Assembly: GCF_025628885.1 (NCBI RefSeq)
Contig: NZ_JAOTIF010000002.1
Location: 248,001 to 312,000, forward strand
Length of the DNA stretch: 64,000 nucleotides
DNA from: Paraflavisolibacter caeni
Lineage (GTDB): Bacteria; Bacteroidota; Bacteroidia; Chitinophagales; Chitinophagaceae
Reading direction: 5' to 3'
Below the pieces are notes generated by a model. It saw only the letters and a list, made by a program, of their open reading frames with translations. It was not told the DNA's origin and ran no database searches. This document shows, in pieces, positions 47,308 through 56,068 of this stretch. Within the stretch, counting starts at the first letter, position 1; each line of letters starts with the position of its first letter. A program made the translations under genes and the position numbers.

Positions 47308-48657
47308 TTAGTGGTTATTGAGTGTGACGCCAACTTTTAAACCGAAGTCAAAAAGATTTTCTTTAACCGGATACTTGCTGACAAAGCTGGAAAGTAGTTG
47401 GTAGCGCACCTGCGGCCCCACCTGCCAACTTGTTTTGCCAGATGAATAAGATACAAAAGTTTCCAGGTTAGTGTTTATATTCCAGCGGCGGATGAGCCAG
47501 GGCAGCTCTGCATAATTTTTATAGTCATTGGTGATTAAATATGCCCTGTCGCCAATGATGTAAGTAGGTTGCAGGCTTGAAGCAACCCCAACATGCATCT
47601 TGTTGGTACCTGTCAGCTTCACTTCAACTCCTAAAGGAACTGATGCCTGGAAGTAGTAGTTCTTTAGCCAGTTGGTTTTGCCACCGTTAAAGTTGCGGTA
47701 ATTGGAAATGGTATTGATCAAATCAACCCGATAGCCATTATTGAGTGCGATCGTGGCAACTTCTGGTGTGTAATTAAATGCTTTGATGTCATAGCGGCTG
47801 ACATTGAATTGAAAACCTGCCCTAAGTTTTGCGATTGGCGAAATTGTGTATTTAGACATAACGCCTAGTTCAAAGCCTATATTCGGCTTATGTGTAACTG
47901 CATTATTCACGTCATATAGCCCAAGGTAGTTGAAGGCTAAAGAAGGTGGCGTCGATGCCTGTACAAATGATTTATTCTCAGAAAGCTTGCGATAACTAAT
48001 ATTAGGGCTGAAAAAGATTTGCCACTGTAATTTTTCTTCTCTCGTGTTGATTTTTGCAATTGCTTCTTCTGCTTTTGCAGAATCTAATTGAACAGGAATA
48101 TCCTTAATATTTTTACTATACTCATTCAATGGAAAATTATTGGTTAATCCTTTGCTGCTCTGCAAAGCAATCAATTCGTTCATGGCCCCGGTCATCCTGT
48201 TGAATGGTACCAGATCTTCCTGCATGAAGGTCAAAAGACTTTGCCTTTCTTCAATGGTTCTGTCGGAAAATATAGGTTGAACAGTTAATAAAGGAATTTC
48301 CTTGCTGCCTTTATTAGATTTGAATGATTGAATAGAAGTTTGTTGTTTGTATTTCTTCAGATAGGTTGGGGTTGTAGATGCAATTCTGTGGTGGGGTAAT
48401 ACAGAAGGAATCATTTTGGATGGGCTTGATACTTCGTGGTTTTCAGCAGTTGTGGTATTAAATTCATTCCATACAAAATAACCACCAGCAGAAATTGTCA
48501 GAATTAATGAGGCAACAAAAGCAATCAGTCTTCTGCGCCGTTTATTGACGTCTCTTGAAATGTTTTTCCAGACGGCAGAAGAAGGATACATCCGGACCTG
48601 GTCAGCATTTTGTTGTAAAAAACGCTCAAAATCATCATGTTTTATCTTTCTCTGCAT
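47308..48657 (-). CDS. Putative dual-membrane anti-sigma factor with outer-membrane barrel
   Basis: This 449-aa protein combines a cytoplasmic N-terminus (residues 1-42, with FLQQNADQVRMYPSSAVWKNI), one inner-membrane helix (residues 43-64, LIAFVASLILTISAGGYFVW), a long low-order periplasmic stretch (about 65-210) and a beta-barrel-like C-terminus (about 210-449, alternating aromatic strands). I recall that this architecture next to an ECF sigma gene matches the dual membrane-spanning anti-sigma (Dma) proteins described in Bacteroides thetaiotaomicron. It would hold the upstream sigma factor and sense the outer membrane. Spacing to the sigma gene is 25 bases. Confidence 0.72.
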   Translation of the reverse strand: MQRKIKHDDFERFLQQNADQVRMYPSSAVWKNISRDVNKRRRRLIAFVASLILTISAGGYFVWNEFNTTTAENHEVSSPSKMIPSVLPHHRIASTTPTYLKKYKQQTSIQSFKSNKGSKEIPLLTVQPIFSDRTIEERQSLLTFMQEDLVPFNRMTGAMNELIALQSSKGLTNNFPLNEYSKNIKDIPVQLDSAKAEEAIAKINTREEKLQWQIFFSPNISYRKLSENKSFVQASTPPSLAFNYLGLYDVNNAVTHKPNIGFELGVMSKYTISPIAKLRAGFQFNVSRYDIKAFNYTPEVATIALNNGYRVDLINTISNYRNFNGGKTNWLKNYYFQASVPLGVEVKLTGTNKMHVGVASSLQPTYIIGDRAYLITNDYKNYAELPWLIRRWNINTNLETFVSYSSGKTSWQVGPQVRYQLLSSFVSKYPVKENLFDFGLKVGVTLNNH

Positions 48658-48682
48658 AATCAGTCAACTATTTTAGGGTTCA

Positions 48683-49258
48683 TTATTCGCCCCCTGATGC
48701 AAGCAAATAGATTTGTCTTGGTTTTTGCAGGATGTTCTTTTTGATCAGTATATCTTCCAACATTGCTTTTGCTCTTGTATATTGGCTTCTGCTGGTACTT
48801 TCTTCTATATCTAGCAAATCGCTGATCTCTTTGTGCGAAAATCCCTCAATAGCATATAAGTTTAATACAGTTCGGTAGCCGATGGGCAACAGTCTGATGC
48901 ATTCAACTACCTGTTTAGCCTGAAGTATGGAAGGAATGGTATCCTCTCTTATTTGCAGGCTGTTTGCATGGATCAGGTCAACACTTTCCTTAAACTTTTT
49001 GTTTTTTTTCAGGTTATTAATGCAGGTATGTATGATAATCCTTCTAATCCATCCCTCGAATGCTCCCTGGCTTTTGAAAGTGTGAATTTGTGAAAACACT
49101 TTGATGAAGCCTTCTTGAAGCATATCTTCTGCATCCTCCCGATTATGAGCATACCGGTAGCAAACTGCCAGCATTTTACCACTGTATTTTTCGTACAATG
49201 ATTTCTGGGCTTTAGCGCTGTTCTTCAAACAACCTTGTAAAATGGCTTCCTCGGTCAT
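48683..49258 (-). CDS. ECF RNA polymerase sigma factor
   Basis: This 191-aa sigma-70-type protein has region 2 at DAEDMLQEGFIKVFSQIHTF (residues 42-61) and region 4 helix-turn-helix at GYRTVLNLYAIEGFSHKEIS (about 128-147). The group is probably the Bacteroidota ECF21-type, judged by its partner. The partner gene directly downstream encodes the anti-sigma/beta-barrel fusion. Its regulon is unknown; its own promoter may contain its recognition sequence. Confidence 0.88.
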   Translation of the reverse strand: MTEEAILQGCLKNSAKAQKSLYEKYSGKMLAVCYRYAHNREDAEDMLQEGFIKVFSQIHTFKSQGAFEGWIRRIIIHTCINNLKKNKKFKESVDLIHANSLQIREDTIPSILQAKQVVECIRLLPIGYRTVLNLYAIEGFSHKEISDLLDIEESTSRSQYTRAKAMLEDILIKKNILQKPRQIYLLASGGE

Positions 49259-49460
49259 ATGGTTTCCGAATGGTTGCCTGTAAGTTAAGACATTTTTTAA
49301 AGTAAAAAGCTGCGTAAGTAAGAAAAAAAGTGTATAGGAGGAGGTTAGTTTGGGACATCCAAAAGGGAAAAGAAAATTAAAAGGTGCTGTATCAAAAGTA
49401 AATTGAAGGCGTTATGCATTGCATCAATGGAAATTGATTCCATCACCAACCTGAATAATA

Positions 49461-49492
49461 AGAGGCTGTATCATACATTTGATACAGCCTCT
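49461..49492 (-). terminator. Terminator of gpmI
   Basis: AGAGGCTGTATCA pairs perfectly with TGATACAGCCTCT across a 6-base loop, 18 bases beyond the gpmI stop. Confidence 0.8.
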
Positions 49493-49510
49493 GCTTAAAG
49501 TTGAAAACCA

Positions 49511-51040
49511 TTAATCAAAATCAACCAACACATCACCAGTCATTTCTGCAGGGATAGGCAGATTCATCATGGTTAAAATAGTTGGAGCTATATCACCGAG
49601 TTTTCCTTGTTTTATTTTTCCTTCCCAATTGCCATCAATGATAAAGAAGGGTACCAGGTTCAGAGTGTGAGCTGTATTAGGTGTGCCGTCTGGATTTATC
49701 ATATAATCTGCGTTACCATGGTCTGCAGTCAGGAAAACAGTGTAGTTGTTTTTCAAAGCAGCGTTGACTACTCTTTCCACGCATTTATCAACAGTTTCAA
49801 CTGCTTTTATAGCTGCTTCAAATACACCGGTATGACCAACCATGTCGGCATTAGCATAGTTCAGGCAAATAAAGTCAGCAGAGCCGGCTTCAATTTCCGG
49901 AATAATAGCGTCTGTCAATTCAATAGCGCTCATTTCAGGTTTTAAGTCGTAGGTGGCCACTTTAGGTGAAGGAACCAGGATACGTTTTTCACCTTCGAAG
50001 GTCTTTTCACGGCCGCCACTGAAGAAGAAAGTAACGTGCGGGTACTTTTCTGTTTCTGCAATGCGGATCTGTTTTTTGCCATTCATTTCCAGAACTTCAC
50101 CCAAGGTTTTATTCAGGTTATCGTTTTCAAAAATGACGTGTACATTTTCAAAAGTAGAATCGTATTCAGTCATCGTAGTATAATACAATGGCAACTTGCT
50201 CATTCCGTAATCCGGATAGTCTGTCTGAGACAGGACCTTAGTGATTTCGCGGCAACGGTCGGTGCGGAAATTGAAGCAAAGAACTGCATCATCGGCCTGA
50301 ATAGTTGCAACTGGCTTGCCACCTTCTTCTATCACGGTCGGTTTAATAAACTCATCTGTTACACCTTGGGCATAAGCTTGTTGTACAGCTTCAACGCCAG
50401 AGGAAGCTTTTTCCCCGATGCCTTTTACCATGGCATTATAGGCCAGTTGGACACGCTCCCAGCGGTTATCGCGATCCATAGCATAATAGCGTCCATCTAC
50501 AGTAGCTATTTTACCAGTGCTTTGAGCCATATGTGCTTGCAGTTCTTCCATGAAGGCCAGCCCGCTTTTCGGATCGCAGTCGCGGCCATCTGTAAAGGCA
50601 TGTACAAACACTTCAGTCAAACCTTTTGCCTTGCAAACGTCCAGAAGAGCTTTGAGGTGATTGATGTGGGAGTGAACTCCTCCATTACTTACCAAGCCAA
50701 TCAGGTGTAAAGCTTTTTTATTTTCCAGAGCGTAGTTGATGGTATCCTGCAGGGTTTTATTCTGAGCCAATTCGCCTTCACGGACCGCTACATTAATGCG
50801 TTGCAGTTCCTGGTAAACTATTCGGCCGGCGCCAAGGTTCAGGTGACCTACTTCTGAGTTACCCATTTGTCCTTCTGGGAGGCCAACGGCTTCGCCGCAG
50901 GTGGTCAAAGTGGTGTTTGGAAAGCGGGAATATAAGGATTGTACAAAGGGAACATTGGCATTTTGGATGGCATCAGAAGTTTTTACACTACCTAAACCCC
51001 AACCATCCATGATCACGAGGATGACTTTACGGTCTTGCAT
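49511..51040 (-). CDS. gpmI: 2,3-bisphosphoglycerate-independent phosphoglycerate mutase
   Basis: The start at ATG 51040 (MQDRKVILVIMDGWG) gives 509 aa. Metal-binding Asp is in VIMDGWG, the catalytic Ser in GQMGNSEVGHLN, and metal ligands in NYANADMVGHTG and FLTADHGNAD. It interconverts 3- and 2-phosphoglycerate. The longer frame from 51085 is rejected because the TAnnTTTG box at 51083-51090 lies there. Confidence 0.95.
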   Translation of the reverse strand: MQDRKVILVIMDGWGLGSVKTSDAIQNANVPFVQSLYSRFPNTTLTTCGEAVGLPEGQMGNSEVGHLNLGAGRIVYQELQRINVAVREGELAQNKTLQDTINYALENKKALHLIGLVSNGGVHSHINHLKALLDVCKAKGLTEVFVHAFTDGRDCDPKSGLAFMEELQAHMAQSTGKIATVDGRYYAMDRDNRWERVQLAYNAMVKGIGEKASSGVEAVQQAYAQGVTDEFIKPTVIEEGGKPVATIQADDAVLCFNFRTDRCREITKVLSQTDYPDYGMSKLPLYYTTMTEYDSTFENVHVIFENDNLNKTLGEVLEMNGKKQIRIAETEKYPHVTFFFSGGREKTFEGEKRILVPSPKVATYDLKPEMSAIELTDAIIPEIEAGSADFICLNYANADMVGHTGVFEAAIKAVETVDKCVERVVNAALKNNYTVFLTADHGNADYMINPDGTPNTAHTLNLVPFFIIDGNWEGKIKQGKLGDIAPTILTMMNLPIPAEMTGDVLVDFD

Positions 51041-51082
51041 TTTATTAGAATTGAAGAAATTACAAATTTTGTTTAGAGGCTG

Positions 51083-51090
51083 CAAATCTA
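51083..51090 (-). promoter_or_regulatory. Promoter -7 box for gpmI
   Basis: The minus strand reads TAGATTTG, 42 bases before the ATG at 51040. Confidence 0.5.
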
Positions 51091-51187
51091 TGAAAACGTA
51101 AAGGTTTTGTTTAAATTACGCCCAATTCGTACCAAACTCATCTGCATGGCACACTTTTCGATCCCTGCAGGCCGACAAACATAATGT

Positions 51188-51568
51188 ATGCAAAAATTAT
51201 TTGCCCTGACCACGATCAGCTTTTTATTTCTTTTAACCGCATTTACACCTATAAGGGGAATAGATGAAGTGGTAAATGCATTGCGGAAGGGGGATGCCAC
51301 TGAAATTTCCAAGTACATTGATGATAATGTAGAAATTTCGTTGCCTGGCAAAAGTGATACCTACAGCAAGGCCCAGGCTGTGATGATCCTCAAGGATTTC
51401 TTTTCCAATAACGGAGTCACTGGTTTTGAATTGAAACATAAAGGGGAGAATAATGGCAACCAGTATTGTATTGGTACGCTGCTTACGCAATCTGGTAATT
51501 ACCGCACGACCGTTTATATGAAAACGATCAATGGGAGGCAGTTGGTACGGGAGCTTCGGTTCCAGTAG
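51188..51568 (+). CDS. DUF4783 domain exported protein
   Basis: This 126-aa protein has a signal peptide (MQKLFALTTISFLFLLTAF) and a small NTF2-like fold (IDEVVNALRKGDATEISKYI, GQYCIGTLLTQSG-like strand region). It matches DUF4783, restricted to Bacteroidota and often encoded just before nadC, as here. Function is unknown. Confidence 0.75.
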   Translation: MQKLFALTTISFLFLLTAFTPIRGIDEVVNALRKGDATEISKYIDDNVEISLPGKSDTYSKAQAVMILKDFFSNNGVTGFELKHKGENNGNQYCIGTLLTQSGNYRTTVYMKTINGRQLVRELRFQ

Positions 51569-51609
51569 CCGCGGAATGCCTAGATTAAGTAGGATAAAAA
51601 GAAATTGAA

Positions 51610-51634
51610 GGCCGCTCAACCGAGTGGCCTTTTT
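51610..51634 (+). terminator. Terminator after the DUF4783 gene
   Basis: GGCCGCTC pairs imperfectly with GAGTGGCC, followed by TTTTT. Confidence 0.75.
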
Positions 51635-51693
51635 CGTGAAGGGATTTTCGAATCTGAATCTGAGGATGGTGGGAATGACGATTGGGGTATTGA

Positions 51694-51735
51694 GGTTTGG
51701 AGTTGGAAGTTTGGAGTTTGAAGTTGAGAGTTGGG
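51694..51735. repeat. 7-bp-period tandem array
   Basis: Six 7-base units such as AGTTGGA (51701), AGTTTGG (51708) and AGTTGAG (51722). It is the reverse-complement type of the AAACTTC units before cysS. Confidence 0.65.
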
Positions 51736-51864
51736 GGGCAAAACTTGGAGGATGGGGGTTGGTTTTGTACCTTTAGACTCAGCTCCACCTTACTCCGTTC
51801 AAAGCATTGAAGGCGTTCTGCCTGTAGGTTGTTTTCCCCTTATTTAGGAGCATTTGCTCAATTC

Positions 51865-52018
51865 AGGTCGAAGCATAGTCGAAGGATGGTCGAAGGATGA
51901 TCGAAGGATGGTCGAAGTAGCCTAGGCTTAGGTACGGCTGATGTATACCTAAAGTACGCCTATGATACGGCTTAGCTATGGAGTAGGTAGGGAGTAATTA
52001 TGGTTCAGATATGGGTTA
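51865..52018. repeat. Second degenerate array with 11-bp period
   Basis: Fourteen consecutive 11-base units: TAGTCGAAGGA (51876), TGGTCGAAGGA (51887), GGTACGGCTGA (51931), GATACGGCTTA (51964) and GGTAGGGAGTA (51986). In reverse complement the later units match the TACTCCGTA-type of the array at 32150. The gap 51569-52247 holds this array, the heptad array and a terminator, and no gene. Confidence 0.75.
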
Positions 52019-52252
52019 AGAAAAGGGAGGGGGGCAAATTCTGTTTCGTGCACTAAGTATACTTGAAGTGTGCTTCAGCTATACACCATCCCTACTTAAG
52101 GTATGCTCTGCCGAAGGAAGATATATTGTAAAGCATGGACTTTAAAGGAACTACGTATTATTTTTCTGTTGTTTGTAAAGAGGGCAGCAGTTCAAAATAC
52201 ACAGTCTTATAAAAAAGACGATCTATACTAAATAATCCTGCACGTCCATGGT

Positions 52253-52260
52253 TAATTTTG
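52253..52260 (+). promoter_or_regulatory. Promoter -7 box for nadC
   Basis: TAATTTTG ends 5 bases before ATG 52266, giving a nearly leaderless mRNA; the earlier ATG at 52248 lies upstream of the transcript. Confidence 0.55.
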
Positions 52261-52265
52261 GTGTT

Positions 52266-53126
52266 ATGAAGAATTTTGAAGAACAATTGCGCAAATTAGT
52301 TGATGCTGCTTTGCTGGAAGATGTTGGTGATGGCGATCATTCGACGCTCTGCTGCATTCCGGCAGATGCAAAGGGAAAAGCTGTATTGAAAATTAAACAG
52401 GAAGGTATACTGGCGGGTGTAGATGTTGCAGAAAAGATATTTCGTTTTAGAACGCCTGCCGTTGAGTTTATACGGCATAAAGCTGATGGCGAAATCATGG
52501 AAGCTGGTGAGACAGCTTTTGAGGTAGATGCATTTGTGCACACTATACTGCAGTGCGAGCGCCTGGTGTTGAACTGTATGCAGCGCATGAGTGGTATTGC
52601 CACACTGACCAGGGAATATACAGATAAACTGAAGGGTTATAAAACCCGATTGCTGGATACACGGAAGACTACACCAAATTTTCGATTACTTGAAAAAGAG
52701 GCGGTAAGGATCGGAGGAGGTGTCAATCACCGTTTTGGTCTTTATGATATGATCATGCTGAAGGATAATCATATTGATTACTGTGGGGGCATAGAAGAGG
52801 CCATCAACCGGGCACATGATTATGTGCAACGCTACCGCCCGGATCTGAAAATAGAAGTGGAAACCCGCTCTCTTGAAGATGTCAACAAAGTTGCTACCAT
52901 GGCAAGAGGAAAGGTGTTTCGTATTATGCTTGATAACTTTACTCCGGAACAAATCAAAGAAACGATACACATCATTGGTGAAGATTTTGAAACGGAAGCC
53001 AGTGGTGGGATCAACTTACAAAATATTGAAGCGTATGCTGCAACTGGTGTTGATTATGTGAGTGTGGGCGGCTTGATTCACCAGGCGAAGAGTGTGGATT
53101 TGAGTTTGAAGGCAGTGGTGGTTTGA
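52266..53126 (+). CDS. nadC: Nicotinate-nucleotide pyrophosphorylase (carboxylating)
   Basis: The start at 52266 gives 286 aa. NadC features are LLEDVGDGDHST near residue 12, LNCMQRMSGIAT, LLDTRKTTPNFRLLEKEAVRIGGG, MLKDNHI, and the PRPP-binding EASGGINLQNI. It converts quinolinate to nicotinate mononucleotide. It is followed by the SUI1-type gene; nadE, the last NAD step, is about 5.5 kb downstream. Confidence 0.95.
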   Translation: MKNFEEQLRKLVDAALLEDVGDGDHSTLCCIPADAKGKAVLKIKQEGILAGVDVAEKIFRFRTPAVEFIRHKADGEIMEAGETAFEVDAFVHTILQCERLVLNCMQRMSGIATLTREYTDKLKGYKTRLLDTRKTTPNFRLLEKEAVRIGGGVNHRFGLYDMIMLKDNHIDYCGGIEEAINRAHDYVQRYRPDLKIEVETRSLEDVNKVATMARGKVFRIMLDNFTPEQIKETIHIIGEDFETEASGGINLQNIEAYAATGVDYVSVGGLIHQAKSVDLSLKAVVV

Positions 53127-53188
53127 TAGAGAAGGGCAATGGAAAATATTAAGTTTGTAATTTCAAATTAGAATTTGAAAACTGATGT

Positions 53189-53533
53189 ATGAGCAAGAAA
53201 AACAAAAGCGATAAATTCGGATTTGTATATAGTACTGATCCAAACTTTCAATTTGAAGGTGAAGAGCAGGAGCGTCAGGATACTTTGCCTCCACAACAGC
53301 AAAAGCTGAAGGTAAAGCTGGAAACAAAGCACAGAGGAGGCAAGACTGTTACTTTGATAGATGGATTTGTTGGACAGGAAGAAGACCTGGAAGATTTGGG
53401 TAAGAAATTAAAGAACTTTTGCGGTACTGGTGGTTCGGCTAAAGATGGTGAGGTTATTATCCAAGGTGACCAGCGAGAGAAGGTGATGCAGTGGTTGTTG
53501 AAAAATGGGTATAAGAATGCGAAAAAGGTTTAG
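53189..53533 (+). CDS. SUI1/eIF1-like translation factor (YciH family)
   Basis: This 114-aa protein has an acidic N-terminal half (residues 1-45) and a SUI1 fold: VKLETKHRGGKTVTLIDGF, KNFCGTGGSAKDGEVIIQG. YciH-like proteins bind the small ribosomal subunit and may check initiation. Size and the GTGGSAK segment are typical. A terminator follows. Confidence 0.87.
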   Translation: MSKKNKSDKFGFVYSTDPNFQFEGEEQERQDTLPPQQQKLKVKLETKHRGGKTVTLIDGFVGQEEDLEDLGKKLKNFCGTGGSAKDGEVIIQGDQREKVMQWLLKNGYKNAKKV

Positions 53534-53557
53534 GCACCAGAAAGTATCGCAGATTTT

Positions 53558-53600
53558 ATATAAAAAGGCTGACCAGTAACACTGCGTCAGCCTTTTTATA
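53558..53600 (+). terminator. Terminator after the SUI1-type gene
   Basis: AAAAAGGCTGAC pairs with GTCAGCCTTTTT. The remainder of the gap up to 53866 has only the icd terminator; a 79-aa frame at 53610-53849 looks like chance. Confidence 0.85.
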
Positions 53601-53815
53601 TAATGCTATTTGCTAATCAATTTTAGGCGTGTTTTGTTTCATCTTTTCGAGCACTTTTTCATATTAATTAGCGGAGAAATTTCTTTTTTTCGTCAAATCG
53701 ATGGTTTTAATTTCCATTTCTATTGCATTTATTCGCGAAAGGAATTAACAAAAAAAAAGAGCGTATGTACATGTAAGTTAGTTTGGGTTTTAAAGATAGG
53801 ATATTACCAAAAAAA

Positions 53816-53840
53816 CAGGAGCAGTTGGAAACTGCTCCTG
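53816..53840 (-). terminator. Terminator of icd
   Basis: CAGGAGCAGT pairs with ACTGCTCCTG; the minus strand continues in a seven-T run. Confidence 0.85.
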
Positions 53841-53866
53841 TTTATGTAAAATTTAGAATATGAAAT

Positions 53867-55318
53867 TTATTGACCTTGTGCTAAGCTGTAAGCTTTCTTG
53901 TCGTTCCACATATTCAGGAGTTCGAAGGAAGCTATTTTGAATTCAGCACAAAGGGTCACATAAAGACCAATGATATCCAACTGGGTTAAGGCCTGTTCGC
54001 TCAAGCCTTCAAAACGAACGTTGTAAAGGTTTACCAGGTTGGTATAACGGGAACCAGTAGGCCAAACTTGTGTACCACGGTTGCTGATGTTGATCAATCT
54101 GAACTTAGTACCGCCATGGTGTACACATCTTTGAGCAATCACTTCAGGTTGTTCACTACTTTCGATGAACATATCAACACCTGCAATTTTTTCCTGCTGC
54201 ATTTCGGTGGAAACCATCATTGGATTTTTTTCCAGTTTAAATACTGTAGGAGTTATTTTTTTGTTGGGCAGGACTTCTTTAGCTCCCATTTGTGGCGTTT
54301 TTCCGAAGTTGCTGATGATAGCGTCTGCAAACTCAGTTGTATTCAAAGCAGGTTTGCTACGGTCTCCAAAATCGCCGGTGCGAACGCCCTGCTCGAGGGT
54401 GTAAAGCAGTGCATTTTCAATTATAGCGGCGTTTTCCATCAAGCCGAGGTGGCGCAGCATGGCAATACCACTTAACAGTAATGCAGTTGGGTTGGCAATG
54501 TTTCTGCCTGCTATGTCGGGAGCTGTGCCATGCACTGCCTCGAAAATGGAAATATGGTCGCCAATATTTGCAGAAGGTGCAAAGCCCAGTCCGCCAACGA
54601 GACCAGCGCAGAGGTCGGAGATAATATCACCTTGTAAGTTGGTCAGTACTACTACATCAAACTCGTCAGGGCTAACGACCAGTTTCATTGCCAGATCATC
54701 TACGATTTTGTCATCAGCTTTCAGTTCGGGATATTCTTTAGCTACTTCATAGAAGCAATCCAGGAACAATCCATCTGTAAGCTTCATAATGTTGGCCTTG
54801 TGCCCGCAAGTAATGCGCCGGGCGTTCTTTTTCCTGGCCATTTCAAATGCGTACCTGATCACCTGCATACTTCCGGGGCGGGTAATAAAGCGGCGACTAA
54901 GAGCAACGTCATGGGTAAGCATGTGTTCAATGCCACCATAAGTGTCTTCAATGTTTTCTCGTACGATCGTAAGGTCAATGGGTATGGCTGCCTTGGAAAA
55001 AACTGTATCTACTCCGTGAAGGCTTTGAAACACACGTTTATTTGCATATGTATTCCATGTTTTGCGTGCAGTAACGTTGACGCTTTTTACACCTTTACCT
55101 TTTGGAGTTTCCATCGGGCCCTTAAATAAAATACCCAATTCTTCAATAGTACGTTGCGCCTCGGGTGTCATCCCGTTTGAGAAGCCTTTGTCGAATACCC
55201 ATTTCCCCATTTCCACAAATTCATACTTCAGGTCTATCTTATTGGCATCGAATACTTTAAGTACTGCATCCATGATTTCTGGACCTATTCCATCACCTTT
55301 TGCAACAGCTATTTTCAT
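53867..55318 (-). CDS. icd: NADP-dependent isocitrate dehydrogenase
   Basis: The start at ATG 55318 (MKIAVAKGDGIGPEIM) gives 483 aa. RENIEDTYGGIEHM, the lysine/aspartate sites in NLQGDIISDLCAGLVGG and the cofactor loop FEAVHGTAPDIAG define the beta-decarboxylating family. The C-terminal extension of about 140 residues is the Thermus-like type. It runs the TCA-cycle step to 2-oxoglutarate. A longer frame from 55474 is rejected because of the promoter box; homoisocitrate or isopropylmalate activity is unlikely. Confidence 0.9.
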   Translation of the reverse strand: MKIAVAKGDGIGPEIMDAVLKVFDANKIDLKYEFVEMGKWVFDKGFSNGMTPEAQRTIEELGILFKGPMETPKGKGVKSVNVTARKTWNTYANKRVFQSLHGVDTVFSKAAIPIDLTIVRENIEDTYGGIEHMLTHDVALSRRFITRPGSMQVIRYAFEMARKKNARRITCGHKANIMKLTDGLFLDCFYEVAKEYPELKADDKIVDDLAMKLVVSPDEFDVVVLTNLQGDIISDLCAGLVGGLGFAPSANIGDHISIFEAVHGTAPDIAGRNIANPTALLLSGIAMLRHLGLMENAAIIENALLYTLEQGVRTGDFGDRSKPALNTTEFADAIISNFGKTPQMGAKEVLPNKKITPTVFKLEKNPMMVSTEMQQEKIAGVDMFIESSEQPEVIAQRCVHHGGTKFRLINISNRGTQVWPTGSRYTNLVNLYNVRFEGLSEQALTQLDIIGLYVTLCAEFKIASFELLNMWNDKKAYSLAQGQ

Positions 55319-55340
55319 ATTTGGTATATTTTTTTCGTAA

Positions 55341-55348
55341 CAAAAATA
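55341..55348 (-). promoter_or_regulatory. Promoter -7 box for icd
   Basis: The minus strand reads TATTTTTG, 22 bases before the icd ATG at 55318. Confidence 0.5.
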
Positions 55349-55417
55349 GAGCGTTTGAAGTACGAAAGACTTGTATCGGAACTCAAACAGATTATTTTTA
55401 CCACAAAAGATTGTGTT

Positions 55418-55804
55418 ATGATAAGCAAGATATCGGAAGGTGTACAAGTTAGTGTGGAAACTTTTTACCAGCAAGATTATTCCAATCCCATGTTATCAGA
55501 GTACATGTTTGCATACCGGATAACAATTGAAAACCACAACCATTTTCCAGTGAAACTGCACAGCAGGCACTGGTATATTTTTGACAGCAATGGTGAATTC
55601 AGAGAAGTAGAAGGAGAGGGTGTAGTAGGCGTGCAACCTGTGATCAATAGTGGCGAAAACTATCAATATGTAAGTGGTTGCAACCTGAAAAGTGAGATGG
55701 GACGTATGTATGGAACCTATGCGATGGAAAACCTGGAGACCAAGGAGGTATTTGAGGTTAATATCCCGGCGTTTGAGATGATAACGCCGTTCAAATACAA
55801 CTAG
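55418..55804 (+). CDS. apaG: ApaG (Co2+/Mg2+ efflux protein family)
   Basis: The start at ATG 55418 (MISKISEGVQVSVETFY) gives 128 aa. The single ApaG fold reads YRITIENHNHFPVKLHSRHW, GEGVVGVQPVINSGENYQYVSG and FEMITPF. Its biochemical role is unsettled; it is named from Salmonella cobalt phenotypes. It is divergent from icd. The longer frame from 55355 starts with TTG and is probably wrong. Confidence 0.9.
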   Translation: MISKISEGVQVSVETFYQQDYSNPMLSEYMFAYRITIENHNHFPVKLHSRHWYIFDSNGEFREVEGEGVVGVQPVINSGENYQYVSGCNLKSEMGRMYGTYAMENLETKEVFEVNIPAFEMITPFKYN

Positions 55805-55840
55805 AAAAAGGAAGTTTAAGGTGGAAATGGCAGGTGCTTA

Positions 55841-55882
55841 GTGAGGTGATGGATGATGATTGAATGAGTGATGAATAATGCC
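55841..55882. repeat. 7-bp-period tandem array after apaG
   Basis: Six 7-base units such as GATGGAT (55848), GATGATT (55855) and GAATGAG (55862). Confidence 0.5.
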
Positions 55883-56031
55883 ATGGCTGGAATTATTTGC
55901 TTTTCGTTTAATAGATAAAGACTATAGTATTATAGATAATATCTATTCTATTGTAAGTGTTTGATATTCAGTGTGTATTGTTGATAATTGTTCCTGTTTT
56001 TTTCAGTTTTGAATTCCTTAACAAATTATTC

Positions 56032-56047
56032 GTTTAATCGATTAAAC
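56032..56047. promoter_or_regulatory. LacI-type palindromic operator candidate
   Basis: GTTTAATCGATTAAAC is a perfect 16-bp palindrome with the central CG of LacI-family sites. It covers the -33 region of the promoter at 56055, so a bound repressor would block initiation. Confidence 0.5.
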
Positions 56048-56054
56048 ATTTATA

Positions 56055-56062
56055 TATCTTTG
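56055..56062 (+). promoter_or_regulatory. Promoter -7 box upstream of pfkA
   Basis: TATCTTTG with a -33-like TTTA 18 bases upstream, inside the palindrome. The predicted transcript starts near 56068. Confidence 0.6.
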
Positions 56063-56068
56063 TACTGT

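Noticed and set aside
50036-50710. 224-aa plus-strand frame opposite gpmI
   Set aside because: It is antisense to a strongly conserved gene and has no recognisable protein features.
53610-53849. 79-aa plus-strand frame between the SUI1-type gene and icd
   Set aside because: Composition is Phe/Ile-rich from AT-rich DNA, it runs into the icd terminator and lacks a ribosome site.
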